This document shows positions 10,429-23,900 of a stretch of 64,000 nt of DNA, in pieces. The notes under the pieces were generated by a model, which had not been told where the DNA came from, searched no databases, and saw only the letters and a program-made list of their open reading frames with translations. The stretch's first letter is position 1. Each line of letters begins with the position of its first letter. The position numbers were made by a program, and so were the translations under genes. The DNA comes from Plumapathes pennacea (lineage: Eukaryota > Cnidaria > Anthozoa > Antipatharia > Myriopathidae), in assembly GCA_964036295.1 (NCBI GenBank), contig OZ038468.1:320001-384000 (forward strand). Reading direction: 5' to 3'.

Positions 10429-12873
10429 CTGTTCAAAAAATATTTATTCCATATTGTCATTCAAGTGCGCAATATTCAAATAAGAGGACGTGTAATTTGG
10501 AAAGTTGCTAATGTTCATTATAGCTGCAAATGTTTATCATAATGACTGTGGTATTGGTCTAGTTATTGTCAACGGTTTCTATGAAGGCAGTTTTCTTATG
10601 AAGTGAAATTACCATGACATTTCCCGATGAGAGTTTATATAATTTAACATTTTCACCTTTGACTAAAAATTCTATATCTTTTGGTTAAAATTATACGTTT
10701 GAAAACGGACGCATTGGCCGAAAAACAATTTATCTTGCTGTTCTTTAATTCAATTAATCTGACGTGCGGATGCTCCTCAAGTGCGATGTATAGCGTTCAG
10801 CCTTATTGGACGGAATATATTTCAGTGAATCCATCGAAGAAAGAACTTTTTAAAATTAGAATTCATGGACCATGAGAAGCCAGCAAGTCAACAAAAAGAA
10901 ATTCATAGAACGGAGCTGACTGCAAATCGTATTCGAGGAAAATATTATTGTCTAAATGTTATTAACTGAGAACTCAACCAGCTGTCGTTTTACTTGCTAA
11001 TGACAGTGTTGTTCCATCCAGACTCGGGGAAGAAAATGCTCTACTTCACATTAAAATAGGAGCATGAAAAATAGACATTGGTGCTCTGTAAAACTGGGTT
11101 ACAATATTGTCAACTAACGTTGATTGAAATACGTCACTTTTACCCCAAAGGTTGCAACCGTGTCAGCAGACAGCTTAATTCTGCTCATTTGATTGGCCAG
11201 ATTTAAACTCGTGACTATAGACACAACACGTCATACTGACTCACTCGCGTCCAATTTGATAGCAGGGGACAAGGAAGTCTAAAACCTTGCTATCTTCTTT
11301 CAGGGTAAGAATAATTCAGGACCGATTTGGGCTTACAGTTGCCTGGCAATCATGAGAACCAATCAGAGCTAGGAACAGCTGGGGAAAGTACTTCTTCTCT
11401 TGAGCACTTTTTTTTTTTGTCAAATGCAATCTTGTTTCCATTCTCGATGCGTCTGCCGGTTCAGTTAGTGTCAAACAAACTTTACGGCTTTTCATGTCTT
11501 AGAAGTCATTGCAGTGAACTTTTTGCTCACACAATACAGCGGTTTTTTCTACGCTTCAGTGAAAGCATTTATCGTATCATTCTCTAACTTTTTGTTCATG
11601 GTATCTTGCATGTGATCCTATAATAAAGCGTTTGTCTTTCTAGTCAGATCTTAGCACGGGTCAACATCAATTTAATAAAAAATCAAATTGCTTGATGACC
11701 TGCGAAAAAATCTCACTTTTTATCCACCATCTTATTCCTTGCATCGGTTTAGTAAGACAAGTGCAGGGTTAGACAACACGGGTTTTGATCAAAATCTGCG
11801 CCGTTTTAACACACTGCGGTCTTGAGCATGACATTTCATTGGATGCTACTAAAAAAAGACCACTTTCGCCGTAAAATGATAATATCGCTTTCGATGAGAA
11901 ATCCAAAGTGTTCTTCAGTTTCGTTTCAAATTGGCTTACTTTGTTTACTTGTCTTACACAGCTAAAACTAATTTAGCTAAAATAGAAAAACGTCTTACCT
12001 ATAGCAGCCTGAAATGTTTTGCATCGACTAGCATCGTAGGTTTAGAGGACTTAAATACAGCCTCTTACTTCAGTGTCTAAGGAAGGCCTTGTCTTCGGAA
12101 AGATGTAGCTTCTCAAATTGCACGTTTCCTTGCAAAATACACATTCGATTGAACATTCATAATTAGGTCTGTCTAGTTGTCGGAAGTGAAAATTTAATCA
12201 TTCATCATTTTTTGTGACTTCCTGAAAGTATGATTTCTAGTTTGAATGGTCTTATCCTCACTCACTTACGAGAACAATGCTTGGATGTAACTGTATCGTA
12301 TTTCACAGCTTTCCATTTCCTGCAGAAGAGCAATGACTTTGCAGTTGTGTTCTTTGTTTAGATGGATTGCTTTTAATCAAGTATACATTTTGGCAACTCT
12401 TGTAAACAGTGAGTCTAACTTTGTGTTAAAATTTGTTTAGGATAAAACCACTTAGTTCTATACAGCAACCACAGTGATTTTCCTTAGCTGTGGCAATAAC
12501 TGCCTCTACAATTTCTAAGGATTAATGCATTCGGCATGACGTCCTTTTTTTTCGGGGAAAATTTTGACTTAAAAAGGCCGTGAAAAATGTTGCGAAACTG
12601 AGTGCATTATTTGTCAGCCGATATACTTTATCAGAAACGTGACTCTGACGAGAGAAGTTTGCGTCACTAATGAAAATCAATTAGGCTTAAAAATACCCTT
12701 TTTTACATGCTATGAATCAACCGTGAAATCGCATGAACAGGTTACATGTTGGCCACAGAGCAAATGGAGGTAGAATTAGAATATATCAAATCTTTTTTCC
12801 ATCTCTGATTTGTATCGCAAATCTTTCTTTTGATTATTATTAGTTACGTTTGCGTATTGTTTCTAGTTGTCTA

Positions 12874-12874
<1 letters not shown>

Positions 12875-12904
<30 letters not shown>
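12875..12904. repeat. (TA)n microsatellite
   Basis: About 15 uninterrupted TA units. Confidence 0.95.
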
Positions 12905-12907
<3 letters not shown>

Positions 12908-14789
12908 CAGACAAGCAATGACTCACGTCCAGGCCCCGCCGGCCAGTAGCACTCGCTCAGCTCACAACTGGGCAAAGTCAATGAACCATAGTTTCACTCG
13001 ATACACTGTAGTACCAGGAAAATATTTCGTCGTGGCTTTTGAGCTGTGAGATTTTCACCAGAGTGCATTTTTAACATAACCGTATTTCATAGTTACAAAA
13101 CGCCCTTGCTTTAAACGTCTTTGATAACGCTGATTTTTCGGAATAAGATAAAAAAAAAAAAAAAAAAAAAAAACATCAGTTTAAGCTAAAGTTCACAAAA
13201 TGAAATCCGTGAGTTGTTTCCGGAGACCAAGAAAGGATTATAGAGATTATAGAAACTTGAAAGTCGAATAGATCAATCAGCTAAAAATGGTAACCAACGA
13301 AAAAGGAAACAGTCCAGAATCAACGACAATTTAGAAACATTAATGAATCAGAACTACGTGTATACACATAAGCTAAAACATTTTCCTAAATCATTGCATT
13401 ATGCTACAAAGCTGGAAATTTTGTCCGTTTTATGAAAAAAGATGGAAGCCCGCAAAGTATACAAATTATGCGGACTGGGCAATAATGCCAGCCCTAATCT
13501 ATTGTTGCAATTAAAATAAACTGATGTCTTGCGTTACAGTTTGTTTACAGAGCCTTGCCGGGAAACAGATTAAAAGAAGTCAATTAAATCCTGGCCAATC
13601 GCGAGACTTCAGTCATTCTAAAAGTATTATATACGCACTGTACGTACCTTTGGTTTGTACAGTAATGTGTTATTAACAAACTTCTAATACTGCTTCAAGT
13701 ATTGTAAGTATTCACAAGACTCTTTAACGTACCTTATCAACAAGAGAAAACAAAATGTAAACATTTCTTCTTGTCGGCTTTTTGTTTATCAGTAATATAA
13801 ATTACATATTCGTTAATCCCTGAGTTGTTTCTTTGCTAATGTTCCCTGTAACGTCAAAAATTTTACTATGCCACAAATTAAAACTAAAACCTGTATTTTT
13901 GTTGAAACGGCCTGACGTGATAATAAAAAAAGTCATATTTTTCAATATGCTCTGTAACTGACACTCATCTTAAAATTCACTTAGACAAACATTTCGCGGT
14001 TGGCAAGTATTTTAGGCCCAAACGCCATTCAATATCTTCTTCACAAAATATGAACAAATTGCTTCTGTAAAATGTCTTTCGGAGTTATTTTCAGTGCCAC
14101 AAGATTTAGTGAATGTACAGCACAAGGCGCGCGTAGAAAGGCTAAGTATCACGTCTTGATAAAGCTGTTGATATAAGCAGCTCGCTTACTTTGTGTAAAT
14201 GACCTCACAACGATGCAGAGCAATAAATCATTCACGGTTATAAGGATTTTAACGGCGTCAAGTGTTCAAGAGCATTGAAGAGTGTAAGTTCAAAATATCC
14301 CTGTCTTAATTGGTGATTTCATCTCATTTCGGTCCTAGTTTCGAATTTATAGCGTTAAATCAGTCACAACTCCAAAAAGAGAAATCTGAACCTAAACTAC
14401 TGAACTTAATAAGGCTTTAAAGCTTAGGCAACCACAGATAAGCTGATAATATACATTCCCGCTAAAGTCCAAAATCTGAGCTTTCACTTAAGGTTCTTAG
14501 TAAGTCAATATTGGCATTAGAATTGTCGAAGGGATAACAGATATGCACCATCAAAGGGTGATACTTACGGCATTCACAGTAAACAAAAGTAAAGCTTCCA
14601 ACCAAATTGAAGGATCTAGGATGAGTCCCTGATCATGTAGTTTCATGCAAGAGCTGAATTTCTCCCTGCATATTTCGCTGCCAAAGCTAAATTGACTAAG
14701 TGATCAGTTGGTAATTTTTAAATTAAACAATCGATCAATTGATTGGTTGGTTGATTGGTGTGTTGATTGATTGACTGCAGTGCTGATCA

Positions 14790-15210
14790 GCCCCCCCGGG
14801 GGGGGGGTTACTCAAAGGACTTTTGTACGGGGAGGCTCCGCCCGGACTGTCAACCCCTTACCCTTTAAAATACCATCCTGGGGGCAAAATCGGAACCCTT
14901 TTATATACCTCCAGTACAAATGCACCCCTTTTTTTATACCTTTGATCAGGAACGCGATATTCTTCAACAGATCATTTATTCAGTTCCTAAACTGGCTTCC
15001 CACTTTTAACAAGGCGGAGTTTCCGGTCTTCCGCCGTTTTTTTTTTCTTCCGGTTTTTCCTGGCGTTTTTTGTACCCCTTTAAAATACCAAAATTATTTC
15101 CTCACTCCACCCCTTTTATTGACCCTTTAAAATACCTAAAAAACGTCATTTTCCTATACCTTTTTTATACCTCGATCGTAAAAATACACCCCTTTCGGGC
15201 GGAGCCTCCC
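14790..15210. mobile_element. Repeat element with inverted GC-rich arms
   Basis: GGGAGGCTCCGCCCG at 14830-14844 is matched exactly in inverse by CGGGCGGAGCCTCCC at 15196-15210. Between them are several TTTAAAATACC and CCCCTTTT-type repeats and the region starts with C and G runs (14790-14808). The open frame across it is low-complexity and not a gene. Confidence 0.55.
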
Positions 15211-15473
15211 ATAGCCGTATAGCCAATCATAGGGAGTATTATTAGAACGTCTTTATGGCATTCACGAAGATTTTTGCTGGAATTATATAATGACACTGAA
15301 TGAAAAGAAGAACGGAAGAAGAAAGAGATCAAAATGGAAGAGATTTCCAAAAGTTACTCCTGTTCTAAGAACAAAAATACTCAGTCCTGATTGATTAAAA
15401 AAAGTCGTCTCTGATTGGTTCCGATGAACCTCATGTTGTTGCCGCTGACTTGATAAAACGCCGAAATTCGAAG

Positions 15474-18400
15474 ATGGCGTCGCTTCCGTACAGTTTACTG
15501 TTGGTTTTCGCGTCCTCGTTTCTGGAAACAAACTCGCTAGACAATGGTCTCGCCAGAACCCCACCAAGTAAGAAAAGATATGAACCACGCCTCATAAACC
15601 CGGGACTATAAATAACTCAACTCAACTTAGTTCGTATATCACGCGATCGTCATGGGGCATGTTAATTATGAAAACATCAAATATTATTCGTCGATCGGCC
15701 AAGATTTACAACTTTGTTTTGCGTGCATGTTATAGATAAATCTAGCTATGCTTTTCAGTTTGTAACGGAATTGCAGTTTGGTCTAAAAATTATTTCACTT
15801 TTGTTATGGCATTTTGACTGCGCAGTGGCAATGTTATTTTTACTGTAGTCATCCATCTTGGGTCATATTTTTTTGTAAAGTGGGCTGGATGGCCTGGGAA
15901 AGGTTCCGCTGCAACACTGATTGCGAAAATGATCCCAACAACTGCATCAGGTATTTTACATTAATAATTTAAGCTCTTATTGTTTTTTTGTGTTTTGTTT
16001 TGCCCTGATATATAATGTGCATGCTGATTTACATATTTGTTATTTCCTCAGAAGGGGAAGGTAATGGAACACAGCGACACTGTTATTTCAGAGTCACTGT
16101 TCAAACAAAAATGCGTAATCTTCCATACCTTTTCCAGAACTGTTCCCCAAAATTTGTGGTCTATGTTTATTGTCCCATATCAATGTTACACACTAGCTAG
16201 CTCAGACCAAAAAGACAAGATCTGTACATGAGAATATTGTTATATTTCAGTGAAAAGCTGTTTATGCAGATGGCTGACCGCATGGCAGCAGATGGATACA
16301 AAGATGTTGGATATTCGTACGTCAGCATCGATGTGAGTGAAAAGATCATGTGAATAATGGGACTGTTTTTACACAGCATCTGTATCATTCAGCTGGCGTA
16401 CATGTGCTGCTGTTTAATCCTGAACATGTACAAGTCAGTAATTTTCAAGATCTATAGCATACTCATTCAATTAACCTCAAAATTATAATTTATTTTAAAT
16501 TTATGCATCTGCATTTTACTGTCACAAGATTTTGAGGTGGGAAATGCATTGTGATGAAATCTGGGTTTTCTATGCGACAAGAATGCATTATAAATTCAAT
16601 ATTCAAAATTCAAATTTTATAAGTTACAGTTGTAATTTACTGTAAGTTAGTAGCAGCAATATGCTTCATTTTTACGTGTAACTAATATTCAGGACTGCTG
16701 GATGAACATGAAACGCTCTGAAAGTGGAGAGCTCCTGCCTGACCCACAGAGATTTCCAAGTGGAATCAAATCCTTAGCAGACTATGTGAGTTTGAACCTT
16801 AGTTTTGGTGTCCACATGCAAAATAATTTATTGATCTAAAGCTGCTCTGCTTTAATTGTGTAAAATCTGGTCTTTTAACTCACGGCTAAACTTTATACAC
16901 TCGACGACCACAATGACTCAGAGCACAACCAATGCTCAACTCAACTCAACTCACAACACTGATGCCAGAACTATGCCAGAACTACGCTAGCTATACCTTC
17001 ATCAGCACTACACTAGCACTCAGCTATTCTAAAGTATACATACTACAATTATTGATTTTATACCCTGTGAACAGAGCTTTCTAATGCTGGTGCTTTTGTT
17101 TTCTGTTCAGATACATGCCAAGGGCCTAAAGTTTGGAATCTATGCTGGTCAGTGCTTATTTTTCTGTGTCAATTAGTTTTTCACATTCTGAGATTTTAGT
17201 TGACAATTCATTTTGTTCGTTGGCCATTAGACTATGGGACGCACACATGTGCAGGGTATCCAGGGACGATCGATCACATTCAACAAGACATGGATGTGAG
17301 TATAGTTATTAGTACACTAAGTGTCTTGATGGTCTCTGCCTGCCAACTCTCACATAAAAAGATGTAAAACTTCTAGATCTCACATGGACCAATTTCTCAT
17401 GCTTGGCTGAAAAATTCGGGCTATTACAGCCTTAATTGACAAACTTTTGAAAAAATTAATATGGAACTAATTCAAAGCGATACAAGAGAGGATTTTCCAA
17501 CGTAAGTGCTGCAGTGCTTTCCCCACATTCTCTGAGTTTTAAAGGGAAAAGCCCTGGGGGTGAGGTTGTGCTTTGAAAACTGGAACTTCAGAACATTTTT
17601 GTAAATCTTCAGAATGCCTGCAAACATCTGCAGGCCACCTTTGAACAATTCTCACACCTTTAACTTGTCAGATATATCCTGCAGTGTGAATCATTTACAT
17701 GAAATAATAATACTGGCTTAAAAGAGAAAGAACTTGGTACTTATATGTTATCTTCCAATCCTAATGTCTTTCAGACCTTTGCTGGCTGGGGTGTGGACTA
17801 CTTAAAACTGGATGGTTGCTATGCCAACTCATCCTTGTTTGATACCGGTTATCCTAAAGTTACAAAAGCTTTGAATGCCACCGGACGGAAGATTGTGTTC
17901 TCTTGCAGTTGGCCTGCATACCAAGTTGGTGAAGGAAAAAAGGTTACTTTGCAGTTTGCATTTTCAAATGTTTTGAATGGGAGTCTTGAAAACTCCAATT
18001 AAACTAAAATTAATTTGTACAAACTTTTAAGTACAGGGTAAGGACCATTGTACTGTATGTTATATATCTTACTGTAGTTGGCTAAATGCAAGTTATTTTG
18101 ATTGATTTCAGCCCAACTACACCTTGATAGCAGAAAACTGTAATTTGTGGAGGAACTACAATGACATCCAGGTATAACCTTACTCAGTCTATTGGAAATA
18201 AAATCACTTGAGAACAGTATAACGAACTGGCATTTGTCGCTTTGAGAACAAAAGCAACAGTACCGCTTCATGCATTCAGTACAATCCACATCCGTTCATA
18301 CAGTTATGATCTCTGCTATTTAAAGCCACCATGGACTATAGCTATAATATACTAAGTATTCTCCCTATGGCACAGCCATAAATACAGACACTTTTGAGTT

Positions 18401-20077
18401 TCATTCCATTCCATAGTGCTTATAAAAACCCTCATACAAACTTGCACACAGCTCTTGATTTATAATAATATTCTCGTATTATGTACCTTGGCACAGGATT
18501 CGTGGGACAGTGTGCTGTCTATTGTTGACTATTATGCCAAAGTTCAGGACGACCTTATTCCTGCTGCAGGCCCTGGACACTGGAATGACCCAGATGAGGT
18601 ATATGTCATTTTATACATGCAGCATCTATGTATCAAGTGTGTTTTAGCACTGGTAAACAATGATTGATTTATTGCCTGTTTTCCAATTAATTTTTATACC
18701 ATAGCTCCTGTACATAATCAATGCATAAGCTATCATGCATTTTACCAAATTACTGACCTATTATTCATTTTAGTTGATTATTGGTGACTTTGGTCTGAGC
18801 TATGAAGAATCCAAGACCCAATTTGCTCTTTGGGCTATACTGGCCTCTGTGAGTACGCTTCAATGTCCTATTATACTTCCTTTGATTCTGCATAATTTGT
18901 AAATACTGTACTGTCTTAATGAAAATTCCCTATGGTTGCATTAGTCAGGAATCCAGCAATTTATGAATAATATCATTCTACTCTATTAACTATATATATT
19001 TAATTTTTCAGCCTTTAATTATGTCTACTGATCTGCGCAACATTGCACCATGGGCCAAAGAAATTCTGTTAAGCAGGTGACTATGTAAAGTTGTTTATAG
19101 ATTATTTGAGTTAATGTACATGTACTGTCAGTAGAAACATAAGAGATCTTAGAGTTACTTGTTCCGTGTTCAAAACACTCCTTATTACAGTGTGTTTAGT
19201 AAGATAAAAGGATGAGGCAGCCATTTCTCAACTTTTGTATTTTATAGATAGATTTATGTATCACCCATCTTCATTTGTTTTGTTTGCAAAATCTATAGGG
19301 AGGTTATTGCTGTCAATCAAGACGTAATGGGCAAGCAGGGAAGACGCGTTTACCAGGTGCATTATTGAATACTATGTATTATCATGGTACTTATTGTACA
19401 CTATTTTAGTATGTTTATATAACAAGCAAAAGTTTATAGTATGTGATCCAAACACCAATACACTCATGAGTATACTGGTAAAATTTTGTTGCCTCTTAGA
19501 GGTGGAGCGGGTTCAGTTTGATTTTAATATTTTTTTTGTACTTGTTTGACATTGTTATAAAATACTAAACATTTTTTTCTATGTTTATCTAGAACTCAGG
19601 ACATGAAATTTGGGCACGCCCACTGTCTGACGGCTCGGTTGCAGTTGTCCTGTTCAATCGACGGACGGATCAACCTACTGAGATCGAAGCTTCATTTGAC
19701 ATGGTATGTTTAGGAGAAATATATATATTGGAGGGAAATAGTCACAACACTTAATGGCTTTGAACCTTACTGTTTGATCTCTGTGATACTGCTGCAAAAT
19801 GTAAGGTCTTTCATAAGTCGACATTTTTCCACAGTTCTTTGTTTCACTAGACAGTGTTATTTTGTTATTATTGTGGTCATGGCCATGTCTAATTAGAATT
19901 CTTTAAGTCAATAAAATGTTCTCTGTCCCTCAGGTTGGTCTGTCAGCAAAAGAAGCCAATTCTCGTGATCTGTTTCAACAAGAAGACCTTGGCTTGTTCA
20001 CTGACAAATTCAGTGCAAAAGTGAACCCCAGTGGGGTGGTGATGGTCAAGCTGACCCCCACTGGAGTGGTGTGGTGA
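15474..20077 (+). CDS. NAGA: GH27 alpha-N-acetylgalactosaminidase-like, copy 1
   Basis: Exons: 15474-15567, 15881-15950, 16251-16332, 16693-16785, 17111-17147, 17231-17295, 17775-17942, 18112-18171, 18497-18598, 18774-18848, 19012-19076, 19299-19356, 19593-19703, 19934-20077; 407 residues, all phases agree. A signal peptide (about 1-21) precedes [20 protein letters not shown], as in animal NAGA. The nucleophile is the Asp of YLKLDGCY (D160); WNDPD (253-256) supplies the acid/base region. FSCSWPAY (S192, A195) has the small Ser/Ala pair that in NAGA replaces the Glu/Leu of GLA, so N-acetylgalactosamine is the expected substrate. Works in the lysosome or outside the cell on glycoconjugates. Odd: WNDPD is followed by Glu where the family has Met, and exon 7 uses a weak donor (AAG|GTTACT). 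Confidence 0.92.
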
Positions 20078-20744
20078 CAATTTTCCTCTCGGTGATTTTT
20101 GATCAGCCCTTTGCTATGCTCTTTGTGTAAGCATGCTTTTTCACTGGAATGATTATTCTGAAAGGGCATCAAGTTTTGGTCACTGCTGCTTTGGATAGCT
20201 AGTTTCTTTACAGCCTTGTCTTTTGGCATAGCCATCAATTTCCCAATTAATGCAATAATTTTGACAAGCAGGTTTTCCTTGTTTGTAGAAGTAGACTTTT
20301 GATCTAGATGTTGACCTGGAAACATGTTTATGAGTGCTGCATGATCAGAGTCAAACTTCTCCTTTCAATATAAAGTCAACCATATGCAATTTAGTATGGA
20401 GAAAATATCAGATGATCTCTTACTTAGGTTAAAGCTGATCAGAGTAACTTTTCTCCTGACTCTACTTATGCATTCTTTTCAGCAAAGTTTAAGAGAATTT
20501 GGACCTTGATAGACTTAACATATCAGTGGCTTAAATTTAAGTTTATTTGCAATTTGTGTTTCAATATAAAACAGTGAGAAAATGGAAGCTTAGTAAAGTT
20601 TATATCTTTAAAGTAAGACTGCTGTATCTGCAAAGAAAATATGGTCATGGAATATAGAAACAACTTTCTTCAAATTTGTATTGTTACTGTCTTTATAGAA
20701 ACATGTCAAATATTTTTTGCTGCATAAGCATAAATTAGATAGAA

Positions 20745-20750
20745 AATAAA
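20745..20750 (+). promoter_or_regulatory. Polyadenylation signal of NAGA copy 1
   Basis: AATAAA about 670 bases after the stop, followed by TTGTTTATGTTTTGG. It lies before the start of copy 2. Confidence 0.55.
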
Positions 20751-20899
20751 TTGTTTATGTTTTGGCACAAAGTTTTGGTGTGTTATTCACTTCACCCTTC
20801 TATTTCCTCCTTCTTTTTCTTCTGTTTTGTCGTTTTTTACCTTTTTTATCCGCCACATTTTGTTTTGTTTTCATCGGGGAAAACTCCTTGATTGACAAA

Positions 20900-20907
20900 T
20901 GACGTCA
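20900..20907. promoter_or_regulatory. CRE-like palindrome before NAGA copy 2
   Basis: TGACGTCA, 50 bases before the ATG of copy 2. It matches the CREB/ATF consensus; function is inferred. Confidence 0.5.
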
Positions 20908-20957
20908 TTATTTCGGATTTCCCTTGAGGAGGTTGGGTTACCAAGTTTACATTCAAA

Positions 20958-23900
20958 ATGGCGGTCAACTGCGAAGGAATGTTCATTCTTCTGGGAACAT
21001 TTGTTGTCCTTTTCGTGCAGGAAATCGTTGGATTGGACAACGGATTAGCCGCAACTCCTCCTAGTGAGTAGTATCTCTTGAATGAAGCACTTAAAAAGAC
21101 GAAATGTGGTGATGCAGCGCTTAAAAAATATTTTGTTTTGAATTCGTCGGCAAATTTTAGAGCGATCGCGCGAGTTCTAATCTAAAACGATTGTAAATAT
21201 ATCCACCCTGCCAAACGAAATTTAGCTGGAAATAACTGTAGTACAAGCAGTTTTTCTCATTTCAAATCGGGACCATTAATCGAAGCGGATATATGCACAA
21301 TGATCACAGCTGTTAAAGATGTTTGTTTTCATTAGGACCAGATTTCGTTCTTGTTCCTTAGTTGTTATCAGATGATTTTTTCGATAAACACTGAAGCGGT
21401 TTTATCATTTCGACTTTTGTCACTGATTACAAAAGTACTGAAATCAGATTCTTTTTGCTGATTACGTTGTACTGTATTGTGTTATGTCTGTCATTGCTGA
21501 TTATGATCTTACTTTCTGTTTTTCTTTCCGTTTTTTCCTCCGTTTTCTTTTTTCTCTCTCTATACAGTGGGATGGATGGCATGGGAAAGATTCCGATGTA
21601 ACGTGGACTGCAAAAATGATCCAAACAACTGCATAAGGTCTCTTGGTTAATATTTGACAGGTTGCCTCATGACTCTGATTACAGCAGCTTGAATAAACAC
21701 CACCAGTTTAATCAGTCCATTAATCAATTAATCACTGATAATTATTGTTACAATAACCAATCAATCAATCAATATTTTCATCACTTGCTCTGACAAAGGG
21801 CTCCGATATTCTTTTACGGTGTCGACTACATCGACACTAAAATAGTTGATACATGATATTTATTTTGTCTTTCTCCACACCAACAGTGAAAATCTTCTCT
21901 TTAGTGCTAGTTTTCTGTAAACATATATGGCTAATCAATTAATCAGTCAGATTATCAATAAATCAAATCAGTTGATCAAGATATCAGTCAATCAATCAAT
22001 CAATCAGGAGTCATGATTGATTTATATATTTTCCTTGAATGCTGTAATCATTGTCATGATATTATAATTGTCATCATGATAAAATAATCATTGTGCTATG
22101 AATAGTTATGAAAGACAATATTTAACCATTAATGTTGATATCCAAGTTACAAACACTATCCACAGCGAAAAGTTGATTAAAGAGATGGCCGACATGATGG
22201 CATCTTGTGGATACAAAGAAGCTGGATATGAGTACATCTGTATTGATGTAGGTTCAATTCTAATTTAATACTTATCAAATAACAAAATAATAGTTCACTT
22301 AACTTACATGTAATCATACTGTCCAAGTATTAAAAAAATTATACATCATAATAATGTGATCTAAACATAGTTTTATAAGCATCTTAATTTTGAAAAAGAT
22401 CATTACCTTATTTTGTATTACTGGTTATCCATTTAAAATGCATTGTAATGAATTGTAGTGTTGGTTTTATGAAAGTATTAACCATACAAAAATAGTGAGA
22501 TTGATTGTATTGTATTTAGCTCAGTACACTTAAATTCAACACTACTGATCATTGTGGCATTAAAAATTGCTCTTTGCTCTGGCTCAACATGCATCACTCT
22601 ACAATAAATAATTTATTGTAGGACTGCTGGATGGCAAAAAATCGAACAGAAAAAGGAGAATTACAGGCTGATCCCATAAGATTCCCAAACCAGATGAAGC
22701 ATCTGATAGAATATGTAAGTAAAGATGCTTTTTAATTACTGAATTTAAGTACAATTACTTGTCTTCCCCCATCTAACTAGAGGAATCTTTAAACCAACAG
22801 GTCCATTCAAGAGGACTCAAATTTGGTATTTATGCAGGTAATTTGTAAGACCTCAATCTGCTTGCAAAAATATATATTTTGATATTGCTTTGTTGTATAG
22901 AAATGTTTAAATATATAAACAAGGAAGGGAAGACATAGAAAAAAAAGAGATAAAAAGGGATGAGAAGAGATAATAAAAGGGAGGAATAGTTGTTTCAATG
23001 TTGAGTTTTTCCCTGTAAAATATAATTATTATTTTTAGATTATGGAACAAAGACATGTGCTGGTTACCCAGGAAGCATTCATCACATTAAACAAGATGCA
23101 AAGGTATTTACTTAATGAACAACTCATTTCTATGCATCAAACTGTTGAATTGTCGCAAAGAATTCTTTGTTAAAGATGTTAGGCAGGAGTTTGTGCATGA
23201 TTGAACCTGAAGTTCAGTGTGCAGAGTATTTGACATGCATTAAGTTCTGTGTGATTGACTTTATATGTATCTCTTTATTTATAGCAAAATACTTTTGCTA
23301 CCATGGAAACAAAGTATATCAGACCCTTAACCCAGCTGCCATCTTCCAGACTTTTGCAGATTGGAAGGTTGATTATCTCAAGCTTGATGGCTGTTATGCA
23401 AGTCCAAATATTATGGATGCAGGCTACCCAAAGTTTATGCAAGCCCTGAATGCAACTGGCCGTCCTATAGTATTTTCCTGCAGTTGGCCGGCCTACCAAG
23501 TTTTCAACAACATGACGGTGAGCTAATCCAGACCTTAATGACAAATTATTTGATGCTTAGGCGGGGCAGCTAAGCTGAGCCTAGTATAATCATGTATCTG
23601 ATCCAAAAATCAATAATAAAATCTATAAATTAAAGTGATGTCATGTTTTTTATACTCTTCTAATGATAAATACTGGTCTTGCATATATAAAAATGTACTT
23701 TGGGTTTGAAGGTTCTGATCAAAAGGCAATCATCACTTCATCATTATGTACTTAACTAGCTGATGCATTCCAATGCTCTGAATTGGAAATAGCTGGCATC
23801 TTTAATGAATTTAAAGTCATTTTGAGAATTTCTCAGCCGAACTTCAAGATATGGGGAAATCTTGTCAAGATTTGATGGGAGAAAAAATATCATTATTGAC

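Larger units (their letters stand above)
10429..15473. other. 5-kb region without a supported gene
   Basis: AT-rich, with short open frames that lack domains or codon-like structure. Contains a (TA)n tract at 12875-12904, an A run at 13150-13173 and a repeat element at about 14790-15210. It may include upstream exons or promoter of the minus-strand GPCR and the promoter of the first NAGA gene, but I cannot place them. Confidence 0.5.
20078..20957. other. Spacer between the two NAGA genes
   Basis: About 880 bases: 3' UTR of copy 1 up to about 20770 and then the short promoter of copy 2. No other gene seen. Confidence 0.6.

Noticed and set aside
15474-20077. Calling the glycosidases alpha-galactosidase A (GLA)
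   Set aside because: The pocket residues in FSCSWPAY and the flanking sequence match NAGA; GLA has Glu and Leu at these positions.
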